The notes under the pieces are model-generated. The model worked only from the letters and a program-made list of their open reading frames with translations, was not told the origin of the DNA and ran no database searches. A program made the position numbers and the translations under genes. A stretch of 64,000 nucleotides of DNA from Steromphala cineraria (taxonomy: Eukaryota > Mollusca > Gastropoda > Trochida > Trochidae): assembly GCA_916613615.1 (NCBI GenBank), contig OU744735.1, positions 52,716,082 through 52,780,081 on the forward strand, read 5' to 3'. Below are positions 11,237 through 23,234 of the stretch, piece by piece. Position 1 is the first letter of the stretch. Each line of letters opens with the position of its first letter.

Positions 11237-12485
11237 TGTGAATTATAAACAATTTCAAAAATTTCTTTTGTAAGTTCCACCTTGGTAATATTTATTGTTT
11301 CACTATTTTGATATGCGATTTCATAAAGATATTGATCCAGATAACATTGCAGCAAGTAGAACAAGATCACTTCCTTATATTTTTATGCGATTCAGATGGA
11401 ATGAAATTTGTGAAAAAAGATTTTGCCATACTCAAATGTATTCCTTATTACTTTTTCAACACTCATGCAGATTGACACTATCATACGATGAAAATCTTTG
11501 CTTTTTTACTGGTTTAAGAGGTTTACTTTTTAGGATAATAAAATAAAAAAAATTAAAAGCGCCAGGAAACTTTTATTTTCATCAGGAAGAAATGACTTGA
11601 GCTTCCTCGATTGATTAACTCTAAGCAATGTAATCTATAAAACTTTGTATGTAGGGAAATAATTCAAAAGAAGACAACCGGCGAAATGGTATCACAGCTG
11701 GTTCACAAGCAAGGGAAGTAACTCTTTTGGTTCAGACAAAAGCTAACCCATTTGGTTTCGTATTGTCCCTGATTATACGACATCGTACCAAGAGAATGGT
11801 TGAAATAAGGGCGTTAAGAATTAACTCACTCACTCACCAAGATATAAATCAATTGTGTGCTAAAGTATTCTGCAATAGATACAGAATGGTCGTTTCTATT
11901 ACGCATGGTTCTTTTGTTATGATTATTCTGATAAGAAAATGTTGAATCAGTTATGTCACCACCTTTGCCATTGGTCCCACATTTCCAGGTGCGTGCATTT
12001 TGTATTCTGGGTTGATAAAACCGAAACAATATTGGATGCTTTTCACTTAAAATAAAATGGATACAATGATAAACATATTCCAGGTCAAATTGCATAAAAT
12101 GGGAGCATATGCATTCACAATTTCAAAGTAGTGAACCTTGATTAGAAAACTGAGCAAGACAATGGTACTACGCTTTTCGCATGCTTTTCCACGATGGTCC
12201 CTGTCACCAACGGTTAGACTGTTAGATTGCACCTTCCTACGCAAAGTTTAAAACGCCAGTCTATACTGTCACTTTTATGGCTTGCTGCATACTCTTGAGT
12301 TTTCTTTGCTTGCTCTCTTGTCTGTAGGGGCACTATAGCAGCACTGAATAGTAAAGGGTCTGCAGCAAGGCCTAAAATGACATTTCGGAAACTGGCGTTT
12401 TAGACTTTGAGTAGGAAGATGGTTTGATGGTGAAATGTCATAACAATCCAGTGGGGATTGTTTTTATCAAAAATGCACCAAAAGG
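11237..12485. other. Intergenic sequence
   Basis: No protein motif was recognised in the short frames. The motif aagggaagtaactctt (11712) is a variant of one seen at three other places in the window. Confidence 0.35.
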
Positions 12486-12489
12486 GGGA

Positions 12490-12605
12490 GATAGCTGTGA
12501 TTAAGTATCTCCATGAAAAGGGTCTAAAACCAAAAGCCATTCATTCAAGCGTGTCCAAGACAACAACATTGAAGACGCAAACAACGCCCTTGTTGACCAA
12601 ACAAG
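12490..12605 (+). pseudogene. Possible mariner transposase N-terminal remnant
   Basis: One frame reads EIAVIKYLHEKGLKPKAIH, which resembles the first helix-turn-helix of mariner-family transposases (…IKFLYEEGLKPKEIH… type). Nothing recognisable follows in frame; a second frame stays open for about 35 codons without clear homology. Short and uncertain. Confidence 0.3.
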
Positions 12606-13736
12606 AGTGATATGTATATATGTATCACGTGATATGATACATGGAATACATATCTGATGAATACTGTAGATGGCTGTAAATAAATCCCAAACTTTTGACG
12701 GTATATTTACCAATGCTCATTGTAGGAAGGTGTATGTAATAGATATAACCATAATTCCCGAGGTGTACACCTCCTGTTTGAATCGTGTGTCTCCAAGGCG
12801 TAGCGAGGGTCCACGATTCTAAAGGGAGATATATTGAGTGGTGAACCGAGGTGTATTAGAAAAGATGAAGTGTATCGGTCAATACACCTACAGTTAGAAC
12901 AACGGAAACCAGACGAGACCGTAAGTGGGGTATAAGTTTTTACCGTCCACCGATAGCTTTGATAAACCTTAATAGAGTTTTCCTGTGCATGAATGCAGAA
13001 ACACATGCCGACCAATGGAATATTTCAATTAAAACGTCACTAAATGAAGCATTCATGTTTGTAAAAGGTATTAAGACCTTCATGCGCGTAAGAATGTGTA
13101 AAACATGTTTCCAAATCTGTTGCAAATATGCATATAATTTTTTCAAAAAAAGGCAATATGAAATATATTTTTAAATTCCATTCATAAAGCCTAGTTGAGA
13201 AAAACTTCTTTATTTTAAAATCTGTAAGCTGTTACATCGAATATTAAGGAAATGAAACAATAAAAACAATGTTATTCCTATTTCCGCGAGTACTAAAATC
13301 CCTATTATTATAGGTGAAATTGTGGTAGGGCCTATCTCTTTTCTCAATAGCTAAATTTCATCACGAACGTCATGCAAGTATGAACAATGTCACCATTCAT
13401 TACTGAGTTTTTATGGTGGTGATTTAAAATGGAAAGAGGGGAAATATATATATAGAACACTTCAGTGGATAACATATGATGATATCTGTATTTACGTGTT
13501 AAAAACATTTTAAGAACATGTTATTCATCTTATATACTTATTTAAAATCAATCACTGGTGATGGATCTCATTTTACCACCATAAACGGTTTTATTAATAG
13601 AGGGCAATTTTCCGACAATGCGATTGCTCAAGAACCGAGCACGTGACAGTCGACCGAAAGTGATATTGACTTGACCCCCGTGACCCCGAGTCCGACCAAA
13701 AGTGATATTGACTTGAGTTAATAAAAATAGATCCGA
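12606..13736. other. Intergenic sequence with a MITE remnant
   Basis: Mostly featureless. The segment 13345-13392 (caatagctaaatttcatcac...gcaagtatgaac) matches the right part of the AAGCCCCATT-family MITE complete at 56326-56664. Confidence 0.4.
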
Positions 13737-14117
13737 TGACGTCAAACCGTTGTTTCATGACGTCATGCTATTGTTATCATGACGTCATTGACCAGTCCTT
13801 ACCAACAATCGAGCCGAAATGCCGCTCATACTTGTAGTTTTCTATTTCCTTTTCGGTTTTTAGCCATGACATAATAAAACAATTATGGACTGGTGAATTC
13901 GGTCAATACCAGGTTTTATAGACCCCAGGAAAATAATATCGACCTCGGATTTCGTCCTCGGTCAATATTGTTTACCATGGGTCTATATAAGATAGTCACG
14001 GCATTAAAACAATGGCGGACAATGGGACCGACGATGTGCTTTATTTGAAGATACAACCATGCGCGAGATAAATGACGTCATTTCAGTTATTAGAACGTTA
14101 CTTATCAAATGACGTCA
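13737..14117. promoter_or_regulatory. Cluster of five TGACGTCA (CRE-type) palindromes
   Basis: Perfect 8-base palindromes TGACGTCA occur at 13737, 13758, 13780, 14073 and 14110. TGACGTCA is the consensus site for CREB/ATF bZIP factors. Two more occur at 19299 and 19323 inside a transposon, so the cluster may belong to a dispersed repeat, not a host promoter. No gene start is evident nearby. Confidence 0.35.
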
Positions 14118-15050
14118 TAATTATCAAGTCCTTTGATCAAACTTGAAGGGTATCTATTGTCCATCATGGCTGACTCGGCGCCTGACGTTTCAAAACAAAA
14201 TCTCATTTGAGAATAGGTATTTTGTGCAAATATTTAATTATACATGTTCAATAAATAAAATTCACATAGATTGTTCAATTCATTTGATTTATTATATTAT
14301 TTGAGCGCTCACCCCTATCCAAAATGATGGACTCGTCCAATGCTACTGACTATGTTCTACGAAGTGAGGCATCATTATTTTCATATTGTTTTTTTTTTTA
14401 AATTACCATAATTTCTACTGATTTTATATAAAAAGCGGGTAATTGCGCCCTTCGTATTTTATGCTCCCTGCTATGTTTTATTCAACGATAGATGCACACC
14501 AACTCGTCTTCTATTTCTTAAATAAAAACAGGTATTGACCTCATCACCAGTCTATAATTGTATAGTGTAATGATTATGGTGTTTCCCATTAATGCATTTC
14601 GCATGTAGGTATGGTCAAATACAAAAATTATGAAACTGAACCAATAATCGTTTACAAACTATTTTCTAGTTTTTTTATGACAATTTCCTTGCTACTTTTA
14701 TTGTTCTGTTAACATGAAATAAACATACCAAGAACTGAGAAATGCACTCCTATACCACCTCAGCCATTTATTTAATTCTTTTTTAACTTCATAGGAGTAA
14801 CCTACCTACCTACACATTTGCAATGATAGCAATGTGTTGCCTTCTCTTCCAAACAGGGTTCCAATGTTATTGCTTTGCCAAGAGAACAGAGACATTATTC
14901 AAGCACGTGTTTAAACACGTGTAGGGCTATATGATGGAATCAAGATTTCATTATAACATTTCAAACAACACAGTAACGTCAGTACTGAAAACGCTTTTGG
15001 CACACATTTATAACGCCTATTTGATATCAAATAGGATATCATTTGGAGCA
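14118..15050. other. Intergenic sequence
   Basis: AT-rich, with no gene supported. It contains paired segments 'actggtgaattcggtcaatacc' (13889) and 'ggtattgacctcatcaccagt' (14531) in inverted orientation, suggesting a degraded fold-back repeat around 13550-14560. Confidence 0.3.
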
Positions 15051-15053
15051 CAG

Positions 15054-15190
15054 TGGTGTAGTGGTTAGCATGCTGGCATCTCACGCCGGAGACCCGGGTT
15101 CGAATCCCGGTGGAGACACCAAAAAATTGTGACTTGGGTCTCATCCTGTGTTGATGTCTTCATCCACATTGCACTCAGTCCACCCATGCC
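15054..15190 (+). repeat. tRNA-derived SINE (tRNA-Glu-like head)
   Basis: The head has a polymerase III A box TGGTGTAGTGG (15054-15064) and a perfect B box GGTTCGAATCC (15097-15107). The anticodon arm folds with CTC in the loop position for glutamate, and the T arm is CCGGG/CCCGG. The 5' acceptor strand does not pair with the 3' strand TGGAGAC, so this is a tRNA-like head and not a functional tRNA. A non-tRNA body follows to about 15190. Confidence 0.65.
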
Positions 15191-15565
15191 TAAACAACTA
15201 CAAAACAGTAGGAAGTTTACATTGAAGTAAGGATCATAAATCGACCAAACCCTAAAATGTCAATTAATTAAGATTAATTTACATTAATTTATTTTTGCTT
15301 TAGAAATGTCACCAGTCGAGTCACATATGATATGTTCAACTCCCATGTGTTTTTTTTCCGGCATAGTTTTTTAAATTGTAACATGAGACCCATATATGCT
15401 AAAAGGTATTTAGTATTCGATGCGTTTCCATAATTCATAACTTTGATGTTCAATCAGTGACCCTTGTAATATTACACTAACTATGAAACTAGTTGTATGC
15501 ATCCATATGAACTGTAATGAACTCAAATGCAGTAACGAGCAAAATAATTTCATCTGAAAACTGTA

Positions 15566-16780
15566 TTATTTCAGTTGCATGACATCAAAATAATCATATT
15601 CAAATTTTCTCTCTCTGTCCATATCAAACAGTTCTTCTGGTCGTTGTTCATAGTCAAACATCTCAAAGTCAGTAAGAAATCCTTTCCTGAGTTGCTCCAA
15701 ATCCTCTGGTTCCACCATCGAGTACGCCTGCAAGTAAGCCTCTCTCTTGGTGCGTTTAGCTGCAGGCGAGGATCTTCTGAAGGCTTCCAGAGCTACGTTG
15801 ACGTACTCCACGACGGTGAGGTTGTGACTCTGTTCAGGGGAGAAAGGGTATGTGTCTGTCATGTCGATGAGTCCGTTAATCTGCAGCTGTCGCCACAGAC
15901 GCACCATCCCCGCTTGCCAACTGATGAATTTCAACCAGCCTTTCTTGAGTATGAACGCTCGTTGTACATAATCTAGAATCTTATCAACATCATTCTCAAA
16001 TTCCATGTTATGTATGACTATTTTGTTGTTGAAAAGTCCAACTCTTTTAAGAATGTGATTCACATCTGTTTCAAACGTCTCGACTTTGCCAATGACGTCA
16101 TATTTGACGTTACACAAATCACAGGTGTACGAAACAGGTTTAACATGTACATTTATATGTTGTTTGTCTTGTGCGTTTATGTACTTAATGTATTCGTCAA
16201 ATCTAACACTTGATCCAAGTTTACTCCCACCCTTGCTTGATGAAGATCTAAATAATTTGACAGCCATTGTCCCAAAACTCCACATATAGTCATTTGGAGA
16301 TAAAAACTTATCAATGAACACTGAAAAAATTCTGTGATAAGGATCTCTTGTGAAAATACCCTTAGTTCTTGATGTGAGGGGAGTATTGTATTTTTTCTCC
16401 TGAGCACGCTCGCCAATTGTCAGAGAGAGCCATGGCGGCAGTGCATTAACGATCTGATAAGGTGATGATATGTTCGGATTTTCTGTTTCTATGGCTGCTG
16501 TAAGTCTTCTCCAAAAGGTCGAACCAGATTTTGCCACTGGGCAAAACAATAGGGACGTTTTTTTATTGTTAAAAACGATTTGTTTCTTTGGCCGAATTTT
16601 CAAATTGTTCAGATTGTTCTCACAGAAATCTTCAACACGCTTCAGTCTGTTTCTGTACTCAGCTGCAGCTCCTTTCTGCAATTGGACATACCATTAACAT
16701 GACAATCTTGATCATTAAGATTTTTATCAAAATCCCAACCACCATCATTATCATCATCATCATCATCATCCCATTTTCAC

Positions 16781-16813
<33 letters not shown>

Positions 16814-17220
16814 TATCACATTATCATCATCATCACATTATCATCATAATGACTACAATCATTACTCCATCATCGTCATATCACTATCACCCTCATCCTC
16901 AATCTCATCATCATCATCACAACTACAATCATTACTCCATCATCATCAAATTATCACCATCATCATCATCATCACATTATCACCATCATCTTCAATCTCA
17001 TTATCACCATCATCTTCAATCTCATCATCATCATCATCATCATCACGACCACAATCGTCATCACAATATCACAATCGTCATCACAATATCACCATCATCA
17101 TTATAATCACATTATGACCATTATCACCATCATCATCATAATCACATTATCACCATCATCATCATAATCACATTATCACCATCATGCTCAATCTCATCAT
17201 CATCAATCACATCATCAATC

Positions 17221-17274
<54 letters not shown>

Positions 17275-17709
17275 ATCTCATCATCATCATCATCATCATC
17301 ATCAATCTCATCATCATCAATCTCATCATTCTCATCATCATCATCATCATCATCATCAATCTCATCAATGTCATCATGCTCATCATCATCATCATCAGCA
17401 TCATCATCATCATCATCACGACCACAATCATCATCACATCATCTACAAAGTGGGGGAAATAAGTTTATCAATAAACAATAAACTATTTATGATTCTTTTA
17501 ACAGCAAATACGACTCACATCTTCCCTTTGGAAATATTTATTCAGTTGACTTGTGTACTGTTCCACCAACGGTCTCTTGTCGTTTCCATCCACACTGAGA
17601 TGTACCAGCTGACGAAGGGCCACGCCCACTGGAGGAGTGGAAGGTGGAGGAGGTCCTGTTGAACTGAGCTGAGCAAATGTTGGTAGGGCAAGATAACTTT
17701 CCCCGAAAT
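15566..17709 (-). CDS. Carbohydrate sulfotransferase gene 2 (partial; exons 2 and 3)
   Basis: Exons on the minus strand are 17709-17519 (191 nt, donor gtgagt) and 16675-15566 (370 codons including TAA), with the same phases and exon-2 length as gene 1. It encodes the stem region, then the 5'-phosphosulfate loop LLFCPVAKSGSTFW and the 3'-phosphate motif RDPYHRIFSVFIDKF. This again is the HNK-1ST/CHST family: PAPS-dependent glycan sulfation in the Golgi. No counterpart of the membrane-anchor exon is found up to 22 kb, so the gene is either 5'-truncated or its first exon is diverged or distant. Exon 2 and the last 130 codons are nearly identical to gene 1 even at silent sites, while the first 70 codons of exon 3 differ strongly. 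The exon 3 frame is intact. Confidence 0.84.
16739..17440. repeat. (TCA)n microsatellite tract, about 700 bp
   Basis: Imperfect TCA/TCATCA repeats with interspersed 'cacattatcaccatcatc' variants. The longest pure stretch is around 17221-17272. It fills almost the whole intron between exons 2 and 3 of sulfotransferase gene 2; on the transcribed strand it is (TGA)n. Long frames of Ser/His/Ile or Met in this region are artefacts of the repeat. Confidence 0.95.
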
Positions 17710-17781
17710 CTGAGGAAGAGCAACATAATGTTTAAAGTGACAGATAGTATGCAGTTAGTGGTATGTCTATGCTAATGTGTA

Positions 17782-18041
17782 AAGGGGCAGTAGCACGTTT
17801 TTTGATAGTTTTATATTTCAAAATGTTCACTGATAATCATAAGTTAATGTTAAATGTATTATTTTGACAGTGTCAAAAATCTCATTACACAAGGCAATCA
17901 TCCATAGTCAGAGGACAAAGTATGAAGATTCACATAAAATCCATTTGCAGCCATTTTGTGTGAACACCTTTAATTCATTTTGTGTAAGAAATAGAAATCG
18001 TATCACCTTATATTCCCTCTAAGAACGTGGTACTGCCCCTT
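17782..18041 (+). mobile_element. MITE, AAGGGGCAGTAG family, copy 4 (internally deleted)
   Basis: A 260-bp copy flanked by TA (17780-17781, 18042-18043). About 95 bases of the right-centre are missing relative to other copies. It is orthologous in position to the truncated copy upstream of exon 2 of gene 1. Confidence 0.82.
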
Positions 18042-18089
18042 TACAGATTGTCTTATTTTCTGTTTTGAAAAGGAATGTTGATTCTATTA

Positions 18090-19525
18090 TAGGGGAGACC
18101 AGAGCAAAGCGCGCCGTCATTGCAAAGTGACCAAGCGTTATTTCTCCTTAACGATCGACAGAACGCGTGGTTATCAACTAATGCAAGCATACGTTAAGAA
18201 ACGTTGTGATCGATTTGCCCCGAGTGATCTAAAATATTTATTTATGTTCAACACATTATAGTTTCAGAGTTATCAATTAATTTTAGAAGCAAATATAGTA
18301 AAATAGAATTGTTATTTTCATTCTATTATTTTCTTATATTTTTTTAAAGTAAAAAAATATATTAAAGGGTTTTTGTTTCATTTAAAAACACATATCTTTT
18401 CTTTGATTTTTTAATATTAGTTTGATGTTCATCATATTTTTTGTTTTATCCCTAAACAGTTAAGAAAATATGGATAAAAAAAAGTCCGTTTGTAAAATGT
18501 TTAATTTGTCTTTCAAACCAATTAATTTCTGGTTTCTTTCATATATTTGCTGGTTTCTGATATTAAATGAGTTGAATTGTCAAGACTCCCATAGTTATTA
18601 GAATTTCGTATATAGTAATCATGTAAGTTTTTGGATAAGAACTCCGAAAATATAGGTCCATGACATAAAAACATATTTTTTCCTTCTTTGAATACTGAGC
18701 TTAGATTTATATTATTTGTTTAGTTTTTATAAGGGTTCCTGTTAGCTGTATGGCACTTTTAAGATTTTTTGCATGGTAATCTATCTATCTATCTATCTAT
18801 CTATCTATAGAAACACTTGTAGAGCGCTAGGATCTGGTAACACTACTCAAAAGCGCTTTACCAAGCTTCAGACTGGCAGTTCAGTAGTTGTTCAATGGCT
18901 TATTATAGGTGTTTGACATATCACAATTGTGTGTCTTTTCACATGGGACACTTTGCCCCAAACTACGGGGCAAAGTGCACCGTCTTTGTCGAAATACATT
19001 TTCGTTAATATCTCTCTATGCAGGCACAGTAGGTTGATAAGCATTTGCATTGCTACTGTCAGCCTACTGAGAAATCCGGTTTATAGAGGATACTAAACGA
19101 CCTTCCATTTAATACTATTTTTATAAAATGAGTTAATGATTTTGTATAAAACGAGCGAAAGCGAGTTTGATACCAAATCATTCACGAGTTTAGTATTCTG
19201 TTTATTACTTGCCCTAAAAATCACGCAAACTCGCCGAAAATGTGCTGAAACTAACAGTTCCGCGACTCGGCACCCATTGTGACGAAGCGCTTATATTGTG
19301 ACGTCACAACAGTTCACTTCTGTGACGTCATACTTGCATTGTGATATTACACTAGTTTAATATTGCCGTATAAATATTACACTGCGGTATCTTACACGGG
19401 CGTGTAATAAAATAGTTTATCCGATGAGAATTAGAGACATGCTGCAAGTTGCATTCTAAACATGTTAATATGCCAAGAAAACACGTTTATATGTTAGGGG
19501 GCGCGCTTTGTCCTGGTCTCCCCTA
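18090..19525. mobile_element. 1.4 kb TIR element (TAGGGGAGACCAG ends)
   Basis: The ends read TAGGGGAGACCAGAGCAAAG and, inverted, TAGGGGAGACCAGGACAAAG; 24 of 26 terminal bases agree. TA flanks both sides (18088-18089, 19526-19527). No transposase is visible. It contains a (CTAT)7 microsatellite at 18781-18808 and an internal hairpin at 18950-18978 (CACTTTGCCCC/GGGGCAAAGTG). Two TGACGTCA sites lie at 19299 and 19323. It is non-autonomous, superfamily unknown. Confidence 0.75.
18781..18808. repeat. (CTAT)7 microsatellite
   Basis: Seven tandem CTAT units within the 18090-19525 element. Confidence 0.95.
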
Positions 19526-19527
19526 TA

Positions 19528-20606
19528 TTTATTATATTAAATACAATGTTACTGCTTGTCAGTACCCAATGGCGTCAGTAAACAGATTAAAGTCGTTATT
19601 TGTGTAAAAAAAACTTGCTAACTTGCTGAACTCAGCCAAACCTGATTATCTGGTTATAAATCTGATTATGAACCTTGAGTGATGTCACTATATTGTTCTT
19701 TGTGGTCTTTAATATCTTTATCTCCTTCTGACTCACAAGGAAAGGGAATTATTCGAGTAATGTTCCTCGAACGCAGGTTATTATCAAGATATTCGCTTAA
19801 CCCAATGCTCAGACCATTGAGCCTTTGTGAAAGCCCTGATAGAGCACTTAAAGATGCTGTTTCATACTTGCATGCGGTTCAGGCTGAAATTTAGCTATTG
19901 AGAAAAGAAATACATCACTTTGTAGAAAAATCTTTCGTCGAAATTTTGATATCATATTTAGATTGTTTAATCAACAATAATCTACTTATTTCGACGCCCA
20001 AAGCACAGTACCCCTTGTAGAAAGGGCATAGCATTTAACGAACCCGCTTTCGGTGACGTAATCATTACGCGTGTAGGATTTACACCGTGTCACAACTAGC
20101 GTATTTGCGTATGATGGGTATCAACTTTGGCAGCAACGAATACCTTATTCGGATAAAAAAAAAAATCTAGTCGTGCGCGACAAAGACGGTTTTCAAGCGT
20201 ATATTTAGAGACCGGAAGTTGTAAGATGGCCACACTTGATTCTCCTTTATGTTGGCGGCCGTTTCGGTTATTTTGGTAAATTATCTCATATTTAATGAAT
20301 TTTGGTCCGATTTTCCCTAGGTTGATCGCTAAATTTTTCTAAAAAGACAACGAATACATTAAAAATACTTTTTAAAATATTGCAATACGGCATCTTTAAA
20401 AAAGGCCTGAGTTTTGGTGGTTAGATATTTTACAAGCTCTTCTGCTCTTTCCTACCTTTCATATTTTCAGTCATAACAACGTTATCACAATTAATTGATT
20501 GGCGGTTTATGAATTATATACGATATGAGCCATGGGAATAATTAAGAATGGAGAATTGAAATCCTCCTTCACCCTAAGGTAGGACAAAAGAAATATTTGC
20601 TATCTT
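19528..20606. other. Intergenic sequence with promoter-like motifs
   Basis: No gene is supported. At 20211-20230 an ETS-type site (ACCGGAAGTT) is followed by a YY1-like AAGATGGCC, a pairing common at housekeeping promoters. No open frame follows on either strand that I can recognise. Confidence 0.25.
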
Positions 20607-20607
20607 A

Positions 20608-20963
20608 AAGGGGCAGTAGCACGTTTTTTGATAATTTTACATTTTAAATATTTCACTGATAATTAGTTAATGCTAATTGTATTATATTGACAGTGTCAAC
20701 AATCTCATTACACAAAGCAATCATCCATAGTCAGAGGCAAAAGTATGAGGTTTAACATAAAATCCATTGGCGGCCATTTTTTTGTGAACACCTTTAATTC
20801 ATTTTGTATAAGAAAAATCAATCGCATGGCTAAACTGTATGTTATATGTTTGAATTATTACTGCTCAATTTAGTTTTAATACATAGTCTTTCAACTGGAA
20901 CCATTTATTTTCATTTTCCTGACATCACCTTATATTCCCCCTAAAAACGTGCTACTGCCCCTT
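20608..20963 (+). mobile_element. MITE, AAGGGGCAGTAG family, copy 5
   Basis: A 356-bp full-length copy flanked by TA (20606-20607, 20964-20965). Confidence 0.85.
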
Positions 20964-20965
20964 TA

Positions 20966-22055
20966 AAATCATGTTATAACGTTGTTTTCAACTGCGAGTC
21001 AGCTACCAGAGCTCTGCTTCGAGATGGAATCAAGAAATAGACAAAGAATGACGTTTCCGTTCTCCTCCACCACTTGTTTGTGTCCAGTAAACACATAGGC
21101 ACTGAGCTTGGAGCCTTGTCAGTCACCTCAACCATTGCATATCATATCATAATGAAGTGTGTGGTTTGCTACTTCTACATAATGTGTACAAAATTGTTTG
21201 TGACAAACTTACAAAAAGTTATGACTCAGGGATATATTTCGTAGGATATATAAAACAAACTATATGGGATATAGTCGCCTGTATATATGCAGTGTTTGAG
21301 GAAAACTTTCCCATTAAGAATATAATATAGTGTAAGCGAGATATTTGCTGAAAGTTGAACATGAATAAAAAGAAAAGATCACTCTTATAGACAAGAAACG
21401 TCTAAGTCTAACTAAGTTATAAAACAAAGATGTAACATTTGTAATAATTACGTCATAAATTAATTTCATTGTCATAACTATTATAGGGAAAGAAGCAATC
21501 TTTTTAAAAAAATAATAATTCTTAAATTTCTGACACAAAAACACTTAGTCTTAGCCATATATATTTTCTTCCATGGGTTAAACCTATTTTAACCTACGCT
21601 ATCAACAGAAGATCAGAGAAAAAAACATATAACTTTTGACAACTTCCTCAACAAATACTGCCATGATAGTTTGGTTGACTTATGTTGTGTTCAACCCTCA
21701 ACATTATGCATTTTTGTTGTAATAAACTAATCCCTCTAGTTTTAAAAATTGAAAGAAATAATAGTTTAAAAAACGTGCTACTGCCTCTTTGAGTTTAGCA
21801 TCCTCGTCTCCTTCGCATCTTACACTGTCCAGAAGGTTTTATTCATTATCATATATATTTTCATTAGATAGAGTAAACTATGTATATAATTCATAAGTAT
21901 AGAGTTGTGTCAAAGTAACTGTCCATTCCTTGAAAATACCGAAATTAAATTACATTCAACCAAATGATTGGTCAATTAGATACCTTATAAACTTGATAAA
22001 TATGAAATAGCAAGTCAAAAACGTCAAGTTAAAAGAGATACTCCCTTACAGAACA
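20966..22055. other. Intergenic sequence with a solo MITE end
   Basis: No gene is supported. A fragment at 21767-21790 (aaaaacgtgctactgcctcttt) is a lone terminus of the AAGGGGCAGTAG family. A 40-codon minus-strand frame near 21000-21120 has protein-like composition but no recognised homology. Confidence 0.4.
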
Positions 22056-22099
22056 TATTGGAGCGAGAGAATGATAGGCTCTGGTCACAGGTAACATCC

Positions 22100-22535
22100 A
22101 ATACTTACAACTGATGACCAGGAAGCAAACAGTAAGTGAAACACTGCAGGTACAAAGTGATACACCATGACAGAATTTGTAAGGAAGGAATAGAAGACGA
22201 ATTTCATTTCATTTCTGTGTGTCCATATTATAATGACTTAAGAAAAATATATCTACCAAATATTAGAACTGTAAACATGTATGCATTAAAACAAGTTCTT
22301 ACTACCAACGATAACTACATGTTGAAAAAATTAAGCCATTATGTTTATTATGCCTATGAAAAACGATGTAAAAGGGTAAATGAAATTTCTTGTGAATCAT
22401 TATTATTTTCATGTTATCTACTTCTCGTAAGTTCTGTGTATTATTACTTATTATTCTTGTATATGAAATATGTGTTTACATGTACCTGTATTTGGGCCCA
22501 GGGGCCTACATACTTGAATAAAGTTGATGATGATG
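22100..22535 (+). mobile_element. LINE 3' end with GATGATGA tail
   Basis: A frame from 22136 reads ICKEGIEDEFHFISVCPYYNDLR, the C-terminal Cys-His-Cys segment of CR1/jockey-group LINEs, and continues to about 22540. The sequence ends with TTGAATAAAGTTGATGATGATGA, a LINE-type short tandem 3' tail. The pieces before (22057-22120) and after (22547-22630) resemble each other, so the fragment sits within a duplicated repeat. Confidence 0.6.
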
Positions 22536-22876
22536 ACAGACAAATATTGGAATAATAGGCTTGAGTCACCAGGTGATTTCACTGATTTAAGTAAACATCC
22601 ACTACTTACAATTGATGACCAAGAAGTGAAGGCCGACAATGGAAGATACAAGGAGAAGAATCTTGGCAGTCTTTGGGAGGGCCATCTTCTGTCCATCAGT
22701 CCATCAGCTGTCTGCTGCCATATGAAACACACAATTTTAACATCTTGTCTCATCTCCGCAGCACATGTTGCATGACAGCTTGACTTTAACTTATTGACAG
22801 GCAAACATAATTGTTAATATAGTCGCAAAGCGACAATAACAGGATTCAGCCAAATATATGAGCTCTGCATTGTTTA

Positions 22877-23234
22877 AAGGGGCAGTAGCACGTTTTTAGG
22901 GGGAATATAGGGTGATATAAGGAAAATGAAAATTAATTATTTCAATTGAAAGACAATGTATTTAAACTAAATGGAGCAGTAATAATTCCAATATATAACG
23001 TTACGTTTAGCCATGCGATTCCTTTTCTTACAAAAAATGATTTAAAGGTGTTCACACAAAAATGGCCGCCAATGGATTTTATGTATATCTTCATTTTTTG
23101 TCCTCTGACAATGGATGATTGGCTTGTGTAATGAGATTTTTGACACTGTCAAAATAACACATTTACCATTCACTTACAATTATCAGTGAGAAATTCAAAT
23201 TATAAAATTATCAGAAAACGTGCCACTGCTCCTT
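22877..23234 (-). mobile_element. MITE, AAGGGGCAGTAG family, copy 6
   Basis: A 358-bp copy in the orientation of copy 3, flanked by TA (22875-22876, 23235-23236). Confidence 0.85.

Noticed and set aside
15054..15121. Functional tRNA-Glu(CTC) gene
   Set aside because: Anticodon and T arms fold and A/B boxes are good, but the 5' acceptor strand does not pair with the 3' strand.
14911..15144. Minus-strand 77-codon frame containing GIRTRVSGV
   Set aside because: It is the reverse complement of the tRNA-derived SINE head; such frames are a common false protein.
16588..17462. Long Ser/His, Ile and Met-rich frames
   Set aside because: Products of the (TCA)n tract in all frames, without other protein character.
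20990..21125. Minus-strand 40-codon protein-like frame (GSKLSAYVFTGHKQ...)
   Set aside because: Not tied to convincing splice sites or a recognised family; could not be linked to sulfotransferase gene 2 as its missing first exon.
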